This document shows positions 9,046-19,233 of a DNA stretch of 19,286 nucleotides, piece after piece (the first letter of the stretch is position 1; each line of letters begins with the position of its first letter). The notes under the pieces were generated by a model that had not been told where the DNA came from, ran no database searches, and saw only the letters and a list, made by a program, of their open reading frames with translations. Source of the stretch: Cudoniella acicularis (lineage: Eukaryota; Ascomycota; Leotiomycetes; Helotiales; Helotiaceae); assembly GCA_013054445.1 (NCBI GenBank), contig JAAMPI010001121.1, positions 1 to 19,286 on the forward strand, written 5' to 3'. The position numbers and the translations under genes were made by a program.

Positions 9046-11852
9046 TTAAACAAAGCTACCATACATCGCATCGATCTTTGCCTATTGTCTACCGTTAGAA
9101 TTTGTAAAAATCAAAGGACAAGAGTGGACACTTACCTTCCGCTCAGCATTCTCGCGCTCCAGATTCGCTGCCTCCTCTTCCAGCCGACGGACCTTTGAAA
9201 GCACCAATGTCAGTATAAATATCACAACTAGGATAAAGTATCAATGCTTACTTTCTCGCGCTCCGCGGCAAACGCTTCAGCGGCTTTAGTCTCCTCCTCG
9301 AGCTTCTGCTTCATCTTTTGCGCAGCAGCAATACGAGCCTGGGCCTCAGCAGCTCTACGCTGAATCTCCTCCGAATTTCTCAAAGCAGGAGGGTTTGCCG
9401 CTTTTCTAGGGCTGGTCGTCTTGGGATCATTCGAGTCACTGCTGGTGATATTATCTGCCTTACGCTTCTGATTTTGAGAAAATGATGGAATTTCGCTCGA
9501 GTTTGAGGGGAAGTGGACTGATTTGGTGGTGGCTTTATTGACAGAGGACTGTCCGGTTTTGGGAGGTGAGCCAAGCTTAGTCACTTTGAGATTTGCTTGG
9601 GCAGATGCGTCCTTTGGGGAAGGTCGAGCTTGCGAGTCCTTTTTAGTAGTAGTTGCCTTGCTTGGCACCTTCGGCAACGGACGACTAAAACTGTGGCCTT
9701 GAGAAATTGGTGGAATTGGATCTCCGGATTTATTTCCAAGTCTAGCAGGATTAGAGCTTGGTTCAGCTGTTTCATTTTTAGGACTTGCGTCAGATCCAAT
9801 TGCGGTCGTCTTCGTGGGTCGACTTGAGGGCAGTGCAGTTCGAGGTTTGGTAGGACTTGCTTGATCTTGTGTCTTGGAGACAATTGGATCTAAATTCAAG
9901 CCCAACCCAACCAATTCAGTGTTCTTATTATTGCCCTTGATAGTATCTATCATTCTAGGCGGCAAGGTGAAACTTGAGATTGGACTCATTTCACGAGGAG
10001 GGTGAAAGCTGGGGGCCGTATCGGGGGTTCCAGGTGTATTTTCTTGCGTGAGTCTAGCAATGTCTTCTGGGGTGATGATCTCTGTTGACGTCTCGGATAG
10101 GGTTGATAAATCAGTGGTAAGTTGTGGCGGGTTTGGGTTAGCTGGGGTTGAAGGTAGGTCGGAGGTTTCAAGGTGTGATTCCACAGCTTGTAGTGCTCTC
10201 ATAGCCTCAAGTCTGTCCTGGGTGTTGTTAAAGGATTGAGTCGAAACTTGAGAATCGGGAAGAGGCGAAGCTTGAAGATCAGCCGCGGCCCCGCTCGTAA
10301 CTGGCGCACCATTGTCAGAATGAGGGGTCAGCAAAGAGTGCTCAGCGGGCGTGAGAGGCTCAATCGTGGTATTTTCAGTATCCGGTTTCTGTGCAGAAGG
10401 AGGGGGTGTCAAGGGAGTACCAGTTGAAGTTTGTTGTTCTTCAGCTACTCTAGAACCAGAAGAAGTCTGGAGAGCGAGACTTAGTTGCTTTTCGAATGAA
10501 GTTTTCGCAAGTTCTGGTGACAATTCTCGAGGTGGCGTTAATTGTAGCGATTCCTGACTTTGTGTTGCCTCTTTATCGAGCCATGCTTTGTGTGCCGGAG
10601 CACCCTTGACACCAGGTAAGACGGAGCCTTTCTTTTTTGTGGGTGTATTTTGCCCTGGAGCAATTCCCTGCTGCGCAGTTGCTTCCTTTCCTGCAATTTC
10701 CGATGTATCTTCTGATTGGAGAAGCTCGTCATTACCCGCCTGGCTCAATTCTTCATCTTCAACGGTGGCAGAAGCCTCAAGATTGTCTGGAATCTCTGAT
10801 TCGGGCTGGTCTAGTGTATTTACACTAGATAAGTCTTCCATCATGGTATTGATATCCTTCATTTGATGAGTAGGTGGGGCTGTCTTGGGAACTTTGGGCT
10901 TGGGTAGAGTCTTAAAGTCAGCTTTGGAGGAATCTAGGAGAGGATTGGTGGTAGCAGCTTCCAGGGTCGGTGATCCCAACCCAGAAGGCTCCTCACTCTC
11001 TTCTACTCCCAGAGTTGCATTGGCGTAGTGATTTGGCACATCTTCAAATCCAAGCTTCCGGAGATCTGCAGATGATGCAGTGCGATATATGATTGTGTGG
11101 AAGAGTGTAAAACCAACCCGCTCATCCATAATCTTTTCCTTCATATGCTTGGTATTTTTGCTATCACCCGTGAAGCTATAATTGATTAGTTTCTCTAATC
11201 TTCAATTATGTTTTGAAGACTTACCCAACTTCAAATGACGGAGGAATTGGCTCTGTAGAAACCCGCGGAGTTAGGTCCATCCACCGTGGGTACTCTTCCA
11301 GGTGTGGAGATCTTTTGATTGCCTCTGGATTGGGAGTGCTTCCATCGCGGTCGTCTGGGTATTTTCTCCACATTTGAAGTTCGATGGTTCCAACCGGAGA
11401 ATTCGGCTGATCCGAAACAATGGGAAGATCTGAAAAGTTAGCTAAATCATTACCAACGTGGGGGGAAGACTAGACATACCCTTTGAGGTGTCACGACTTT
11501 GAATTTGCATGTGACCCAATTTTAGACCTTTCTTTTTATCATCCTTGAAGGCGTAAAACAGAACTTTATCGAAGGATACATCGTAATTGAAATTCTTTGT
11601 CTTGGTCTTTTTGATAGGGGTGGACGCTCGAAGAATGCCATCGACAACCAGATCGACAAACTCTTCGACTTGGGGGGCCAAAGTGACCGCAATACGAACG
11701 GTGAGGTTGTCACCCGGCGAGGTTAAGACATAGCAACTCGACTTCTGGCCATCGGATGGAATCTCGAATTCCTGTAGCTCAACTTCACTAGAACTGAAGA
11801 CGCTATGTCCCTTCACGACATCTCCAACTGGAGAGGTGATTCTGAACTTCAT
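9046..11852 (-). CDS. 864-residue protein: N-terminal domain, disordered linker, coiled coil
   Basis: Exons on the minus strand: 11852-11480, 11429-11225, 11175-9252, 9192-9136, 9081-9046, with phases 1, 2, 0 and 0. Introns are 50, 49, 59 and 54 nt with consensus ends, giving 864 residues. Residues 1 to about 240 look like a folded, beta-rich domain (TSPGDNLTVRIAV, VEEFVDLVVDGILRAS, FDKVLFYAFKDDKKKG, VGTIELQMWRKYPDD, FTLFHTIIYRT). They remind me of the fungal DUF7918-type proteins, but I am not certain. Residues about 250-790 are Ser/Thr/Pro/Lys-rich and probably disordered, with many SP and TP sites. Residues about 794-858 form an Ala/Glu/Lys/Arg coiled coil (SEEIQRRAAEAQARIAAAQ to LEEEAANLERENAERK). 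The small last exon ends with AKIDAMYGSFV. The domain layout suggests a scaffold or nuclear role, which is inference only. The ATG at 11852 is the first in frame after an upstream stop. Confidence 0.85.
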
Positions 11853-12350
11853 TATTCCGAATTGAGGGCAAAAGGGTCAGGCTCCAAGTGTCGATGCGAT
11901 GCAGTGGTGTAAGCTGTTGCAATAGTGAAATTGATAATCAGGTTTGGTGGAGTCGAAATTGTCGAATTGTTGAAGGAAGGTTGGAAGGAGCAATCCTGGA
12001 TTTGTAGTTGTAAGTTGTAGAATTGGGCGAAAGTGAGATTTTGGAAGTTCGACCTATCGGAATCAAGATAAACGGCGCAACCTTTTAAGATCAAAGGTGA
12101 AGGCGAGAATGAATTTGTGGAATGTAGATTGATTCGGGTTCGATTTGGCTAGATCGGCTGTAGAAGGTCCTTAGCTTCTCGGCTTCTTAAAGGTAAGTTG
12201 AGAGAACTCGCTTCTGCGTCAGTTCCGTCGATTCACTGAACATGTAGGTTGAAGGTTTTCTAAGGCCATCGATCAAGCGGTATGGAAAAAGTGGGATTTC
12301 GAGAAGTGACGATGAAGTTGTAGTTGTGGTTGAGGATTGGTGCAAAAACT
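11853..12350. promoter_or_regulatory. upstream region of the 864-residue gene
   Basis: About 500 bp preceding the minus-strand start at 11852. A frame on the minus strand ends with TAA overlapping the main ATG (TAATG), but it has no ATG of its own, so it is not a real upstream ORF. The region is presumably promoter and 5' leader; no specific site is called. Confidence 0.45.
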
Positions 12351-12668
12351 AGTGGAAGAATACCTAAGGAGGGACATTATAGCACTGTGGCAGATTCTTA
12401 GTGTACGCAAACCAGTGGAGGAATACCTAAGGAGGGATATTATGATACTGTAGCAGCTTCTTAGGGTACGTAAACTGGACGAGGAACACCTAGCGAGGGA
12501 TATTATAATACTGTGGCAGCTTCTGAGCGTACGTAAACCAGTGTAGGAATGCCCTAAGGAGGGATATTATAATATTGTGGTAGATTCTTAATGTAGGTAT
12601 GTCAACCAGTGGAGAAACTCCTAACGAGGGATATTATAATGCTATGGCAGATTTTTAGCGTACGCATT
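12351..12668. repeat. five-copy ~63-bp minisatellite
   Basis: Five imperfect tandem copies begin at 12351, 12414, 12475, 12540 and 12608, with lengths 61-68 bp. Best-conserved parts are CCTAAGGAGGGATATTATAA in the first half and a TGTGGCAGCTTCTTAG-like block followed by GTACGTAAACC in the second. In copies 1 and 2, TACCTAAG near the start of a unit can pair with CTTAG(G/T)GTA near its end, and the centre includes the self-complementary ATTATAAT in later copies. There is no open frame across it and no unique spacers, so it is a minisatellite and not a CRISPR array. Confidence 0.92.
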
Positions 12669-13108
12669 TAACGGACGAGATGCCACAAAAAAGCGGCGCC
12701 AGTAATCAATATTTGGTTGCCCAGAACGCCATGGAAAATTCCTACCATACTTCCATGACCAACATATGAGAGAGAGAAAGGCTCAAGCAACGGTTGACTT
12801 TCAACAAGCGAGAATGAAAGGGGGCCTACAAAGCAATTGCGGCCGAGGGCTTTACCATGTAAGTTGGAATACTTTTCGCCTATGAACAATTTTTATCTAT
12901 CAATAGCCACTGAAATGGTTTCGAAGATCGAATACCGCGGTGTATACCTATGGCGTGGATATTCCAAGATGATGCCATCGTTAAAGAAAGCCCCGGGTTT
13001 GGAGCTGGGGTTGTAACATTGTTTCGACCTTAATACTCGTATCCTTGAAGTCCGTCCGACCAACTCCAGTGTAGCAACGTCATAAATACCTCGATCTCTC
13101 CACTAAGA
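12669..13108. other. intergenic region between minisatellite and mtr2 end
   Basis: Contains short open frames on both strands (for example + frame from 12680 beginning MPQKSGASNQ, and a minus frame 12889-12668), none with a recognisable pattern or length worth calling. The right edge should contain the 3' UTR of the mtr2 gene. Confidence 0.5.
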
Positions 13109-13667
13109 TCAAAATACCACCCTCAGTTTCTGAGTCTGAACAAGCCATTTCTTCTTCAAGTTATTCTTCGGACTTTTGCCAAACAATTCCCAATTCGGTA
13201 CCAAGACAACATTATCAGTAAATCCCTTCGTTTCTCCCCCTTCACCGTATCGAACACTGCCGCTGACCATAACCAGGATGCTCATCTTCTTTCCTAGTTT
13301 GTTCATCTCTAGCAAGTCGTTGGGCGCACCAACGTTGTAGTTCGAATTCAAGGTGTGGCAGTCGAATGAAAGCACCTCGTAGTGGGTTTTGGCGGGCTGT
13401 CTTTCGAACACGGTCTCTAGTTCTGTAGTATCCGTAATAAGATTTCCATTCAGAGAAATGTCGGGTTTCAGTGGAGAGGAGGGATCGTTTTTGACATAGA
13501 ATGTGGATAGGTCCTTGAGACCGCTTAATCTATTTAATGCCGGGTAGTAGGACGTAACAAAAGCTTCCGCAGCTAAGATATGTTATTAGAGCTCGATTTC
13601 TCTGGTCGGGAACGGGCTTACCTTCGATGGCGGTCTTGACCTCTTGGTCTTGTGTTAGTTCTGCCAT
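13109..13667 (-). CDS. mtr2: NTF2-like mRNA export factor Mtr2
   Basis: Probable small subunit of the Mex67-Mtr2 heterodimer, which carries mRNA and pre-60S particles through nuclear pores. Two exons on the minus strand, 13667-13622 and 13572-13109, are split at phase 1 by a 49-nt intron with donor GTAAGC and a CTAAT branch. They give 169 residues, close to the size of known Mtr2 proteins. The product opens MAELTQDQEVKTAIEAAEAF, followed by VTSYYPALNRL and LSTFYV as expected for the first NTF2-fold helices and strand. The C-terminal half has SILVMVSGSVRYGE, NVVLVPNWE and KKKWLVQTQKLRVVF, the pattern of the last strands of the fold. The initiating ATG is the only one that joins correctly. It diverges from the mitochondrial MetRS gene. 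An NTF2-family relative other than Mtr2 is the main alternative. Confidence 0.85.
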
Positions 13668-13942
13668 TTTGTGACTTCGCGAGAACTCCTGCTGGGGGGA
13701 ATATGCCAGTTTCTCAAGGGATGGGAGGTGCTGTCGAGAAATTTCTGAAGGTGGGCATATCCATCTGGCGATGTCGGGTGGGCAAATGTCCAAGCGCGTC
13801 GATGCCTAAATTCTTCTGAATTTGTGGTTGAGTGAGGTTGGATTTAACGTTGGTAGAAAGATGGAGCGGAGTGTGCGGCCGCTGCCACCGCAACCGCGTC
13901 ACAATTTCGAAGCTTGTAGCGCGTTCTGAACATCAATCAGCC
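13668..13942. promoter_or_regulatory. shared divergent promoter mtr2 / msm1
   Basis: Only 275 bp separate the two outward-facing start codons, so both core promoters must overlap here. No TATA box is obvious. Open frames in this stretch lack ATG starts or any family signature and are taken as noise. Confidence 0.6.
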
Positions 13943-15858
13943 ATGAACATACGAATACTCACCTCCACCCTCAAAGGTCAAATACGGCCAGGCGTAGGAA
14001 ACGCCGGGAAGAGACCTTGGGTTTGCGCATCATGTAGAACCCAAATTATGTCAAGAGCACCATTTTCAAGCTCGAGTCGTCTGGCAGATGTCGACAAGCC
14101 ATACTACATTACAACGCCAATTTTCTATGTTAATGCAGGTAGCTCAATTCAATTACCAAATATTCCGAAGTCAATTACTGACACTCTCTTGGGCAGCTCC
14201 TCATGTCGGCCATCTGTACACAATGGTCCTTACGGACATTCTCAAGCGATACCAGGTTTTACGAGGGAGGAAAGCAATACTCTGTACAGGCACAGACGAA
14301 CATGGCATGAAAATCCAACAAGCTGCTGCGAAAGCTCGTGTTCCTCCCAAGGAATTCTGCGATATAACTTCGGAGACATTCTTAGACCTGGCAGGCCGAG
14401 TCGGCTTGTCAAACGATCATTTCATTAGGACGACAGACGAAGCCCATAAAGAAGCTGTCCAATACTTTTGGTCCCTTCTCCAAGCCCGAGGGTATATATA
14501 CGAATCGAAGCACGAAGGGTGGTATTGCGTTAGCGACGAAACTTACTACCCCGAGTCTGCTCTTGAGAAGAGGTTGGATCCATTCACCGGCAAGACTTTC
14601 ATGGCATCGCAAGAAACAGGCAAGGAGGTGGAATGGAGCTCTGAAATAAACTACCATTTTAGGCTCTCTGCTTTGAAGGATCGTTTGCTCGAATTCTATG
14701 AAGCAAATCCTGAATTTGTCGTCCCTGCTGCCAGAATGAGGGATGTGGTCAGCTGGGTTTCGGCTGGCTTGGAAGACTTATCCGTATCCAGACCCGTAGA
14801 ACGCTTAACCTGGGGCATTCGAGTTCCAGACGACCCCAGTCAAACGATATACGTGTGGCTGGATGCTTTGGTCAATTATATCACTGCAGCTGGCTATCCA
14901 TGGGCACCCGGGAAGCAGAATGCAGGCGGTTGGCCAGCTGACGTGCATGTGATTGGAAAAGATATTGTTCGATTTCATTGCATTTATTGGCCTGCATTCC
15001 TGCTTGCTCTGGACATTGCCCCACCAAAACAGATTCTTGCACACGCTCATTGGACGCTAGGGCATCAAAAAATGGCAAAATCTACTGGAAATGTTGTCAA
15101 TCCGCTATTTGCAATGGACCGCTTTGGCGTAGATGTGATGAGGTACTATCTTGCGCATGATGGCGGAATTAGCAATGACTCGGACTACGGAAACCATCTA
15201 ATTGTTGAGAGATATAAGAAGGGACTCCAGGGAGGACTTGGCAATCTCGTCAGCAGAATCACCAGACCAAAGATTTGGAGTATCCGAAAAGCTGTCGAAG
15301 CAGCAAGAGATAGGACTTTACGCAGAACAGGGGCCTCCACGAAGAAGCAAGCGCAAATGCTGAATGGCCTAAGCCGGCTTGTCAACATGAAGATGGAACA
15401 ACTCGATCCTGGGGCAGCACTGCAAATTATTATGGATGCTGTGTACGAGGTAAGCTGGGCCGTGTCTATGCCAGGCTGTTTGTTAACAAATTATGTAGAC
15501 AAATAAATATCTCCAGCTGAATTCCCCGTGGGTTCTAGCCAAAACTGAAGACATACATAGGACTCAAGTTGTTGTCGACGGCGTTGAAGATTTTCAGAAG
15601 AGAGATCTCAACCAGCTTCGGATTGAACGGACAGTATATCATTGTTCCGAGGCTATTCGAATTGTTGGAATCTTGCTTCAGCCATATATGCCAACCAAAG
15701 CAGCGGAACTACTTTATATGATGGGCGTGGACGAAGACAAGCGTACATTTTCATATGCTCAACTAGATGCTGACCATTCCTATGGCAAACAGCCGGTGTT
15801 TTCTGCCGGGAAAGGCGCATGGGAAAGCCTATTTCCACCGTTGCCAGTGGAAGATTAA
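13943..15858 (+). CDS. msm1: mitochondrial methionyl-tRNA synthetase
   Basis: Charges mitochondrial tRNA-Met with methionine. Exons 13943-14138, 14197-15449 and 15499-15858 (phases 1 and 0; introns 58 and 49 nt with TACTGAC and GTTAAC branches) give 602 residues, matching the yeast Msm1 size class. The N-terminus is Arg/Ser-rich and lacks acidic residues over the first 50 positions, as expected for a mitochondrial presequence. The class I core follows: DKPYYITTPIFYVNA, the HIGH-type motif PHVGHL (residues 67-72, immediately after the first splice junction), LCTGTDEHGMKIQQAA, then VIGKDIVRFHCIYWPAFL and the KMSKS-type motif KMAKSTGNV (residues 357-365). The anticodon-binding region includes YLQLNSPWVLAK and LQPYMPTKAAELLYMMGV. 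There is no sign of damage. The ATG at 13943 is the natural start; frames extending further left lack an ATG. Confidence 0.97.
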
Positions 15859-17071
15859 TGATGGTTCTGCTGGCGATTATGCTCACTGTGCAATGTATCA
15901 AACCTTGTATTGTACATGTATATTAAGACTAGATACCCGAGTAAAATACACAATCAAATGCAAAAGTACAGTGCGTTACCCAAGGCATCTTCCATATGCA
16001 TTTTTAGGGAACTTTTTTTTTTTCTAATTGACTTAATTTCTTGCTTTAGTTTCAAAATAAGACTTATGGATATCTTTTGCCAGAGAACATGTCGAAAGCC
16101 TCACAAGTTCTAAAGTGGTGCGTATTTCTTGAACTTGAGGGTATATCCTTGTGATCTTTGAATTATAGACCATGGCGGTGGCAGCTCTCGAACTTGAAAG
16201 TTGAAAGTGATTGCACCAATGAGCGTGAGCATGGCACTTAGAAATGGCGATCTCAAGCAACTGTCCTCCTGCCTTCCTCTATTCCACAGTAGCAACAGTC
16301 GCTGCCATAAATCCGGAGGCAGCTTCCATGCAGAACGCAGGATATTTGCAACCGAGAACACTATCCTAAGTTTCTTTAACGAACCTCCTTAAATATAGAT
16401 TTCGGCAGCTTTGCAAAATAGACGTGCCCTTAAATATGCTTAAATGTTGACAGCAGCTGGAGCTGAGGGTTCACGTGGTTGTCATTGTACCCAAAAGGGG
16501 AGGAACGATAGACGACAAGGCAGCAAACTTTTCTCCAATTACATCAAGAAATTCACCTCTTCAGCACCTTTTGAACATTACGAGCCCCATTGGAAACACC
16601 GAATTACTGTCGCAAGTTTCAAATGCAGATGATAGCGTTGTGCTGCTTGCGACCAAGGCATATCTAGTACGCCCTCAATCACATTGGGCATTTACTGCAA
16701 CCCAGCGCTTCATGCGCATGCCCATATCTTCACGCTTGTTGACCTTTCACCTTTGGGTGACCTTGTTGATTCGGGACTGGTTGTGTTCCCTTGTTCTGCT
16801 TGAAACAAAAATTCACTTTCAAAGCTGAAGTCCCCTAGATACCGATACTGTCCGGTCTTTGGCGCGCACAAAATATTTTTGGCTCACTCGGTATCAATCC
16901 TCGGTCAACACATGTTGGTTCTTCCTACTACTATCGAACAATCCCTGTATGACTCTACGACCCCTCTGTTTCGAGTACAGCTACTGATATTATCTACCCA
17001 GACAGCATCTTCCGCCTCTAGCAAGAGCCTCCGTCTCTCCAAGAGTGTGGCACTTTTTGCTGGACGTGACT
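15859..17071. other. 1.2-kb intergenic region without supported gene
   Basis: Begins with the msm1 3' flank (AT-rich, with a long T run near 16013-16024) and ends with the pyrimidine-rich leader of the gene at 17072. Open frames of 60-117 codons occur on both strands but overlap one another and show no family pattern. A minus-strand frame 16361-16110 contains AMLTLIGAITFNFQ, which looks membrane-like, but its first ATG comes late. Nothing is called. Confidence 0.55.
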
Positions 17072-18962
17072 ATGGCTACGAACGGGGATTCTGGCAAGAA
17101 AACCCCTAATATCGAGCCCGGGCCTCAAGCCGGATTTGAATGCTACCTCTGTGACTGGGGTTCTCGACAGGCTAGCGCACGACTGATGGACTTACCAGCT
17201 TTGCTTCATCATGGAGAACGGAAACACTACTTGGTCGAGCCACAATTTAGTGAGTTTGGTAAGTAGGCCGACTTCCATTAAGGAGAATACGCTAATAGCC
17301 CTCCTAGTCGCCAAATGTGAATACAAATTGAGAAGTCCATCGAGTCCAATAGGTCCAACATCCCCCCTCTTAGTTCCAGAGGGCATGCCTCCTCAAGTTC
17401 GCCTGGGACAGTCATTCAGCCAACAGCCTCCGTCGAAACAACCTAACGCTCCGATTTCACTCCAGTCCAAAACCCCCCCCTCAAAGAGTCCATTGGGACA
17501 GTATTTGAGTGAGAGCCAAGCCATGTTGCATAAAAATAGAATAAAAGGAATTCCAAACATTCCGTGTTCGTTAAAGCCGGAAAAACTGGCACAATCCAAT
17601 CCTCAGTTCTCGCCTTCGCCCTCGCCCTCGCCCTCTTCTTATATTGAGAGCCTTGCTATCTCGAGAAAAAAATATCCAATCCCATCGTCTATGGGTCACC
17701 TCATTTCCTGCCCACCGGCGGGTCACGCCGTAATAGTACAAGATTACCAGTATCCAGGTGGACGGGGAAAAGAAGGTTTTCATCCAGTTAAGCCTGCAGC
17801 TGAAAATCAATCTACTGATGGACCTCAGCTATCGATATCTGACTTTGGCAATGTTTCTTGCGAGACTGAGCAAACATTAACTCCACACTACCATGGGCCC
17901 CATTTAAACAACAAGAAGCGAGGGTTCGGCTTGTCACTGAAAATTCCGAGTTCGCCTTCTTCTATACTTCCTCTCGATACTTCGAGCTCCCTGGAGATGC
18001 CGCAAAAATCCGTGGAAGACGAAGGCATGCTTAACGGGCGCGCGTCTCAGCCAAGTAGCAATAACGTTGGGATTTTGGCAGATACCGCAAGCTCTGCCCA
18101 TCTAAGAAGTGACTTTGCTCCAAGTCTAGAATACTCTAGCAGCTTGCAAGAGCCCAAACGCTTTGGATCTGATGACTGGATGGACGTTGTTTTAAGAGGA
18201 GGCCGAGCATCGGCAAATGCTACACCAGTTGACACATGTTCATCCCCTTTCAACTACCCGCAAAACCAGACACAAAAAGTACTAATTGCAAGTGGAACCT
18301 CAAGCAACAACGACCACGAAAATCCGAGAAGCAAAAAGCCCAAGATTCATGCTAGCACGGTGGATGATAATGGCAATAACGAGAGACAAACAACGTCCGC
18401 AGATCAACCGAAAGTGGCCAAAGAGTGGCAGTTGGCAGACTACTTTTCGGAAGGGGAGCTTGGGGATTTCAACATCAATGATCAGTCAAATTTGCTAGAC
18501 CTTGAGGGGCTTCATGATTCTTCGCTTGGGGATCTTGATTTCGAATTAGAGCCAATCCCTGCTGGAAATGACGATGTCGACATGGACGAGCTCTTTGAAG
18601 GATTACTGGAAGATCTACCATCCCGCGAACGACTCGATACGTACGATCCGAAACCAATAATTGGGACACCGAAACCAACAACGGAGACGGATTGTGAGAA
18701 TGAAAAGCAAAATATTGACAATGAACTCCAAAATCAGCTGACATCTCAGAAAACTGACGAAATTTCAAAAGGCTCTATAAAGCCCACTGAGGATGAGATG
18801 GTTTCTGAAAGTACTGAAAATGTTCAAGATGGTCCGTCTTCCCCCCTTGGAGATGATTTTTGGGAGGAATATCACTTGATGAGTGAGGAGGAATATGTGC
18901 ACTACACAAAATCCTACACCCTTGACGAACCTGTTCCAGAAGCTTTTTTTCAAGGGATGTGA
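17072..18962 (+). CDS. 613-residue disordered protein with N-terminal Cys/His cluster
   Basis: Exons 17072-17258 and 17308-18962 are joined at phase 1 across a 49-nt intron (donor GTAAGT, branch GCTAAT, acceptor CTAG), giving 613 residues. I do not recognise the family. The N-terminus has FECYLCDWGSRQ (Cys24, Cys27), then LLHHGERKH (His46, His47, His52), and Cys66 just after the splice. The spacing resembles a degenerate C2H2 zinc finger. Residues about 70-400 are Ser/Pro/Lys-rich and probably disordered, with an (SP)n run encoded by a TCGCCC-type repeat near 17611-17635. From about residue 430 the protein becomes acidic (LADYFSEGELGDF, LGDLDFELEPIP, DDVDMDELFEGLLEDL) and ends with DDFWEEYHLMSEEEYVHY. 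Such acidic-hydrophobic tails are common in transcriptional activators, so a nuclear regulatory role is possible; this is inference. The start is the first ATG in the frame after the CT-rich leader. Confidence 0.8.
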
Positions 18963-19233
18963 AGGACGGTGATGCTATCAGAAAATTTTTGAAAGTAAGA
19001 ATTGATATGGTAGTTGCATACGTGGGAGTTGGGAATGTCTTGTAACAATCTATATCTATATAACATTGGTACTAAATGCCGGAGTGGTCCCGAAAAGTGC
19101 GAATTTCAGCCCCCCTGATTGGTTCGGCGCGTGTACCTCCGTGCTTATCTAATCTCAACCTCACGTCTTCTCTCCCCCTATTATATCCTCTCTCTCCTTA
19201 TAGATTCCTCGCCCCTCCCCCCCCCCCCCCCTT
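18963..19233. promoter_or_regulatory. intergenic, CCAAT-like site and poly-C tract
   Basis: The left part is the 3' flank of the preceding gene (TATATCTATATAAC near 19050). A CCAAT box in reverse orientation (ATTGG, in CTGATTGGTTCGG) lies near 19116-19128. The leader is almost pure pyrimidine, with a C15 run at 19217-19231. CCTTATRGATTCCTC occurs on both sides of the C run (about 19197 and 19230), which points to a small duplication. Confidence 0.55.

Noticed and set aside
11852..12094. Minus-strand open frame whose TAA overlaps the next gene's ATG (TAATG), suggesting a translationally coupled uORF
   Set aside because: It contains no ATG at all; the nominal start is a TTG, so it would not be translated by scanning ribosomes.
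12351..12668. CRISPR-like array
   Set aside because: The units are contiguous imperfect tandem copies without unique spacers, and the genome is fungal.
16110..16361. 83-codon minus-strand open frame with a membrane-like stretch
   Set aside because: It begins at a non-ATG codon, the first ATG is past the middle, and no splice extension gives a recognisable protein.
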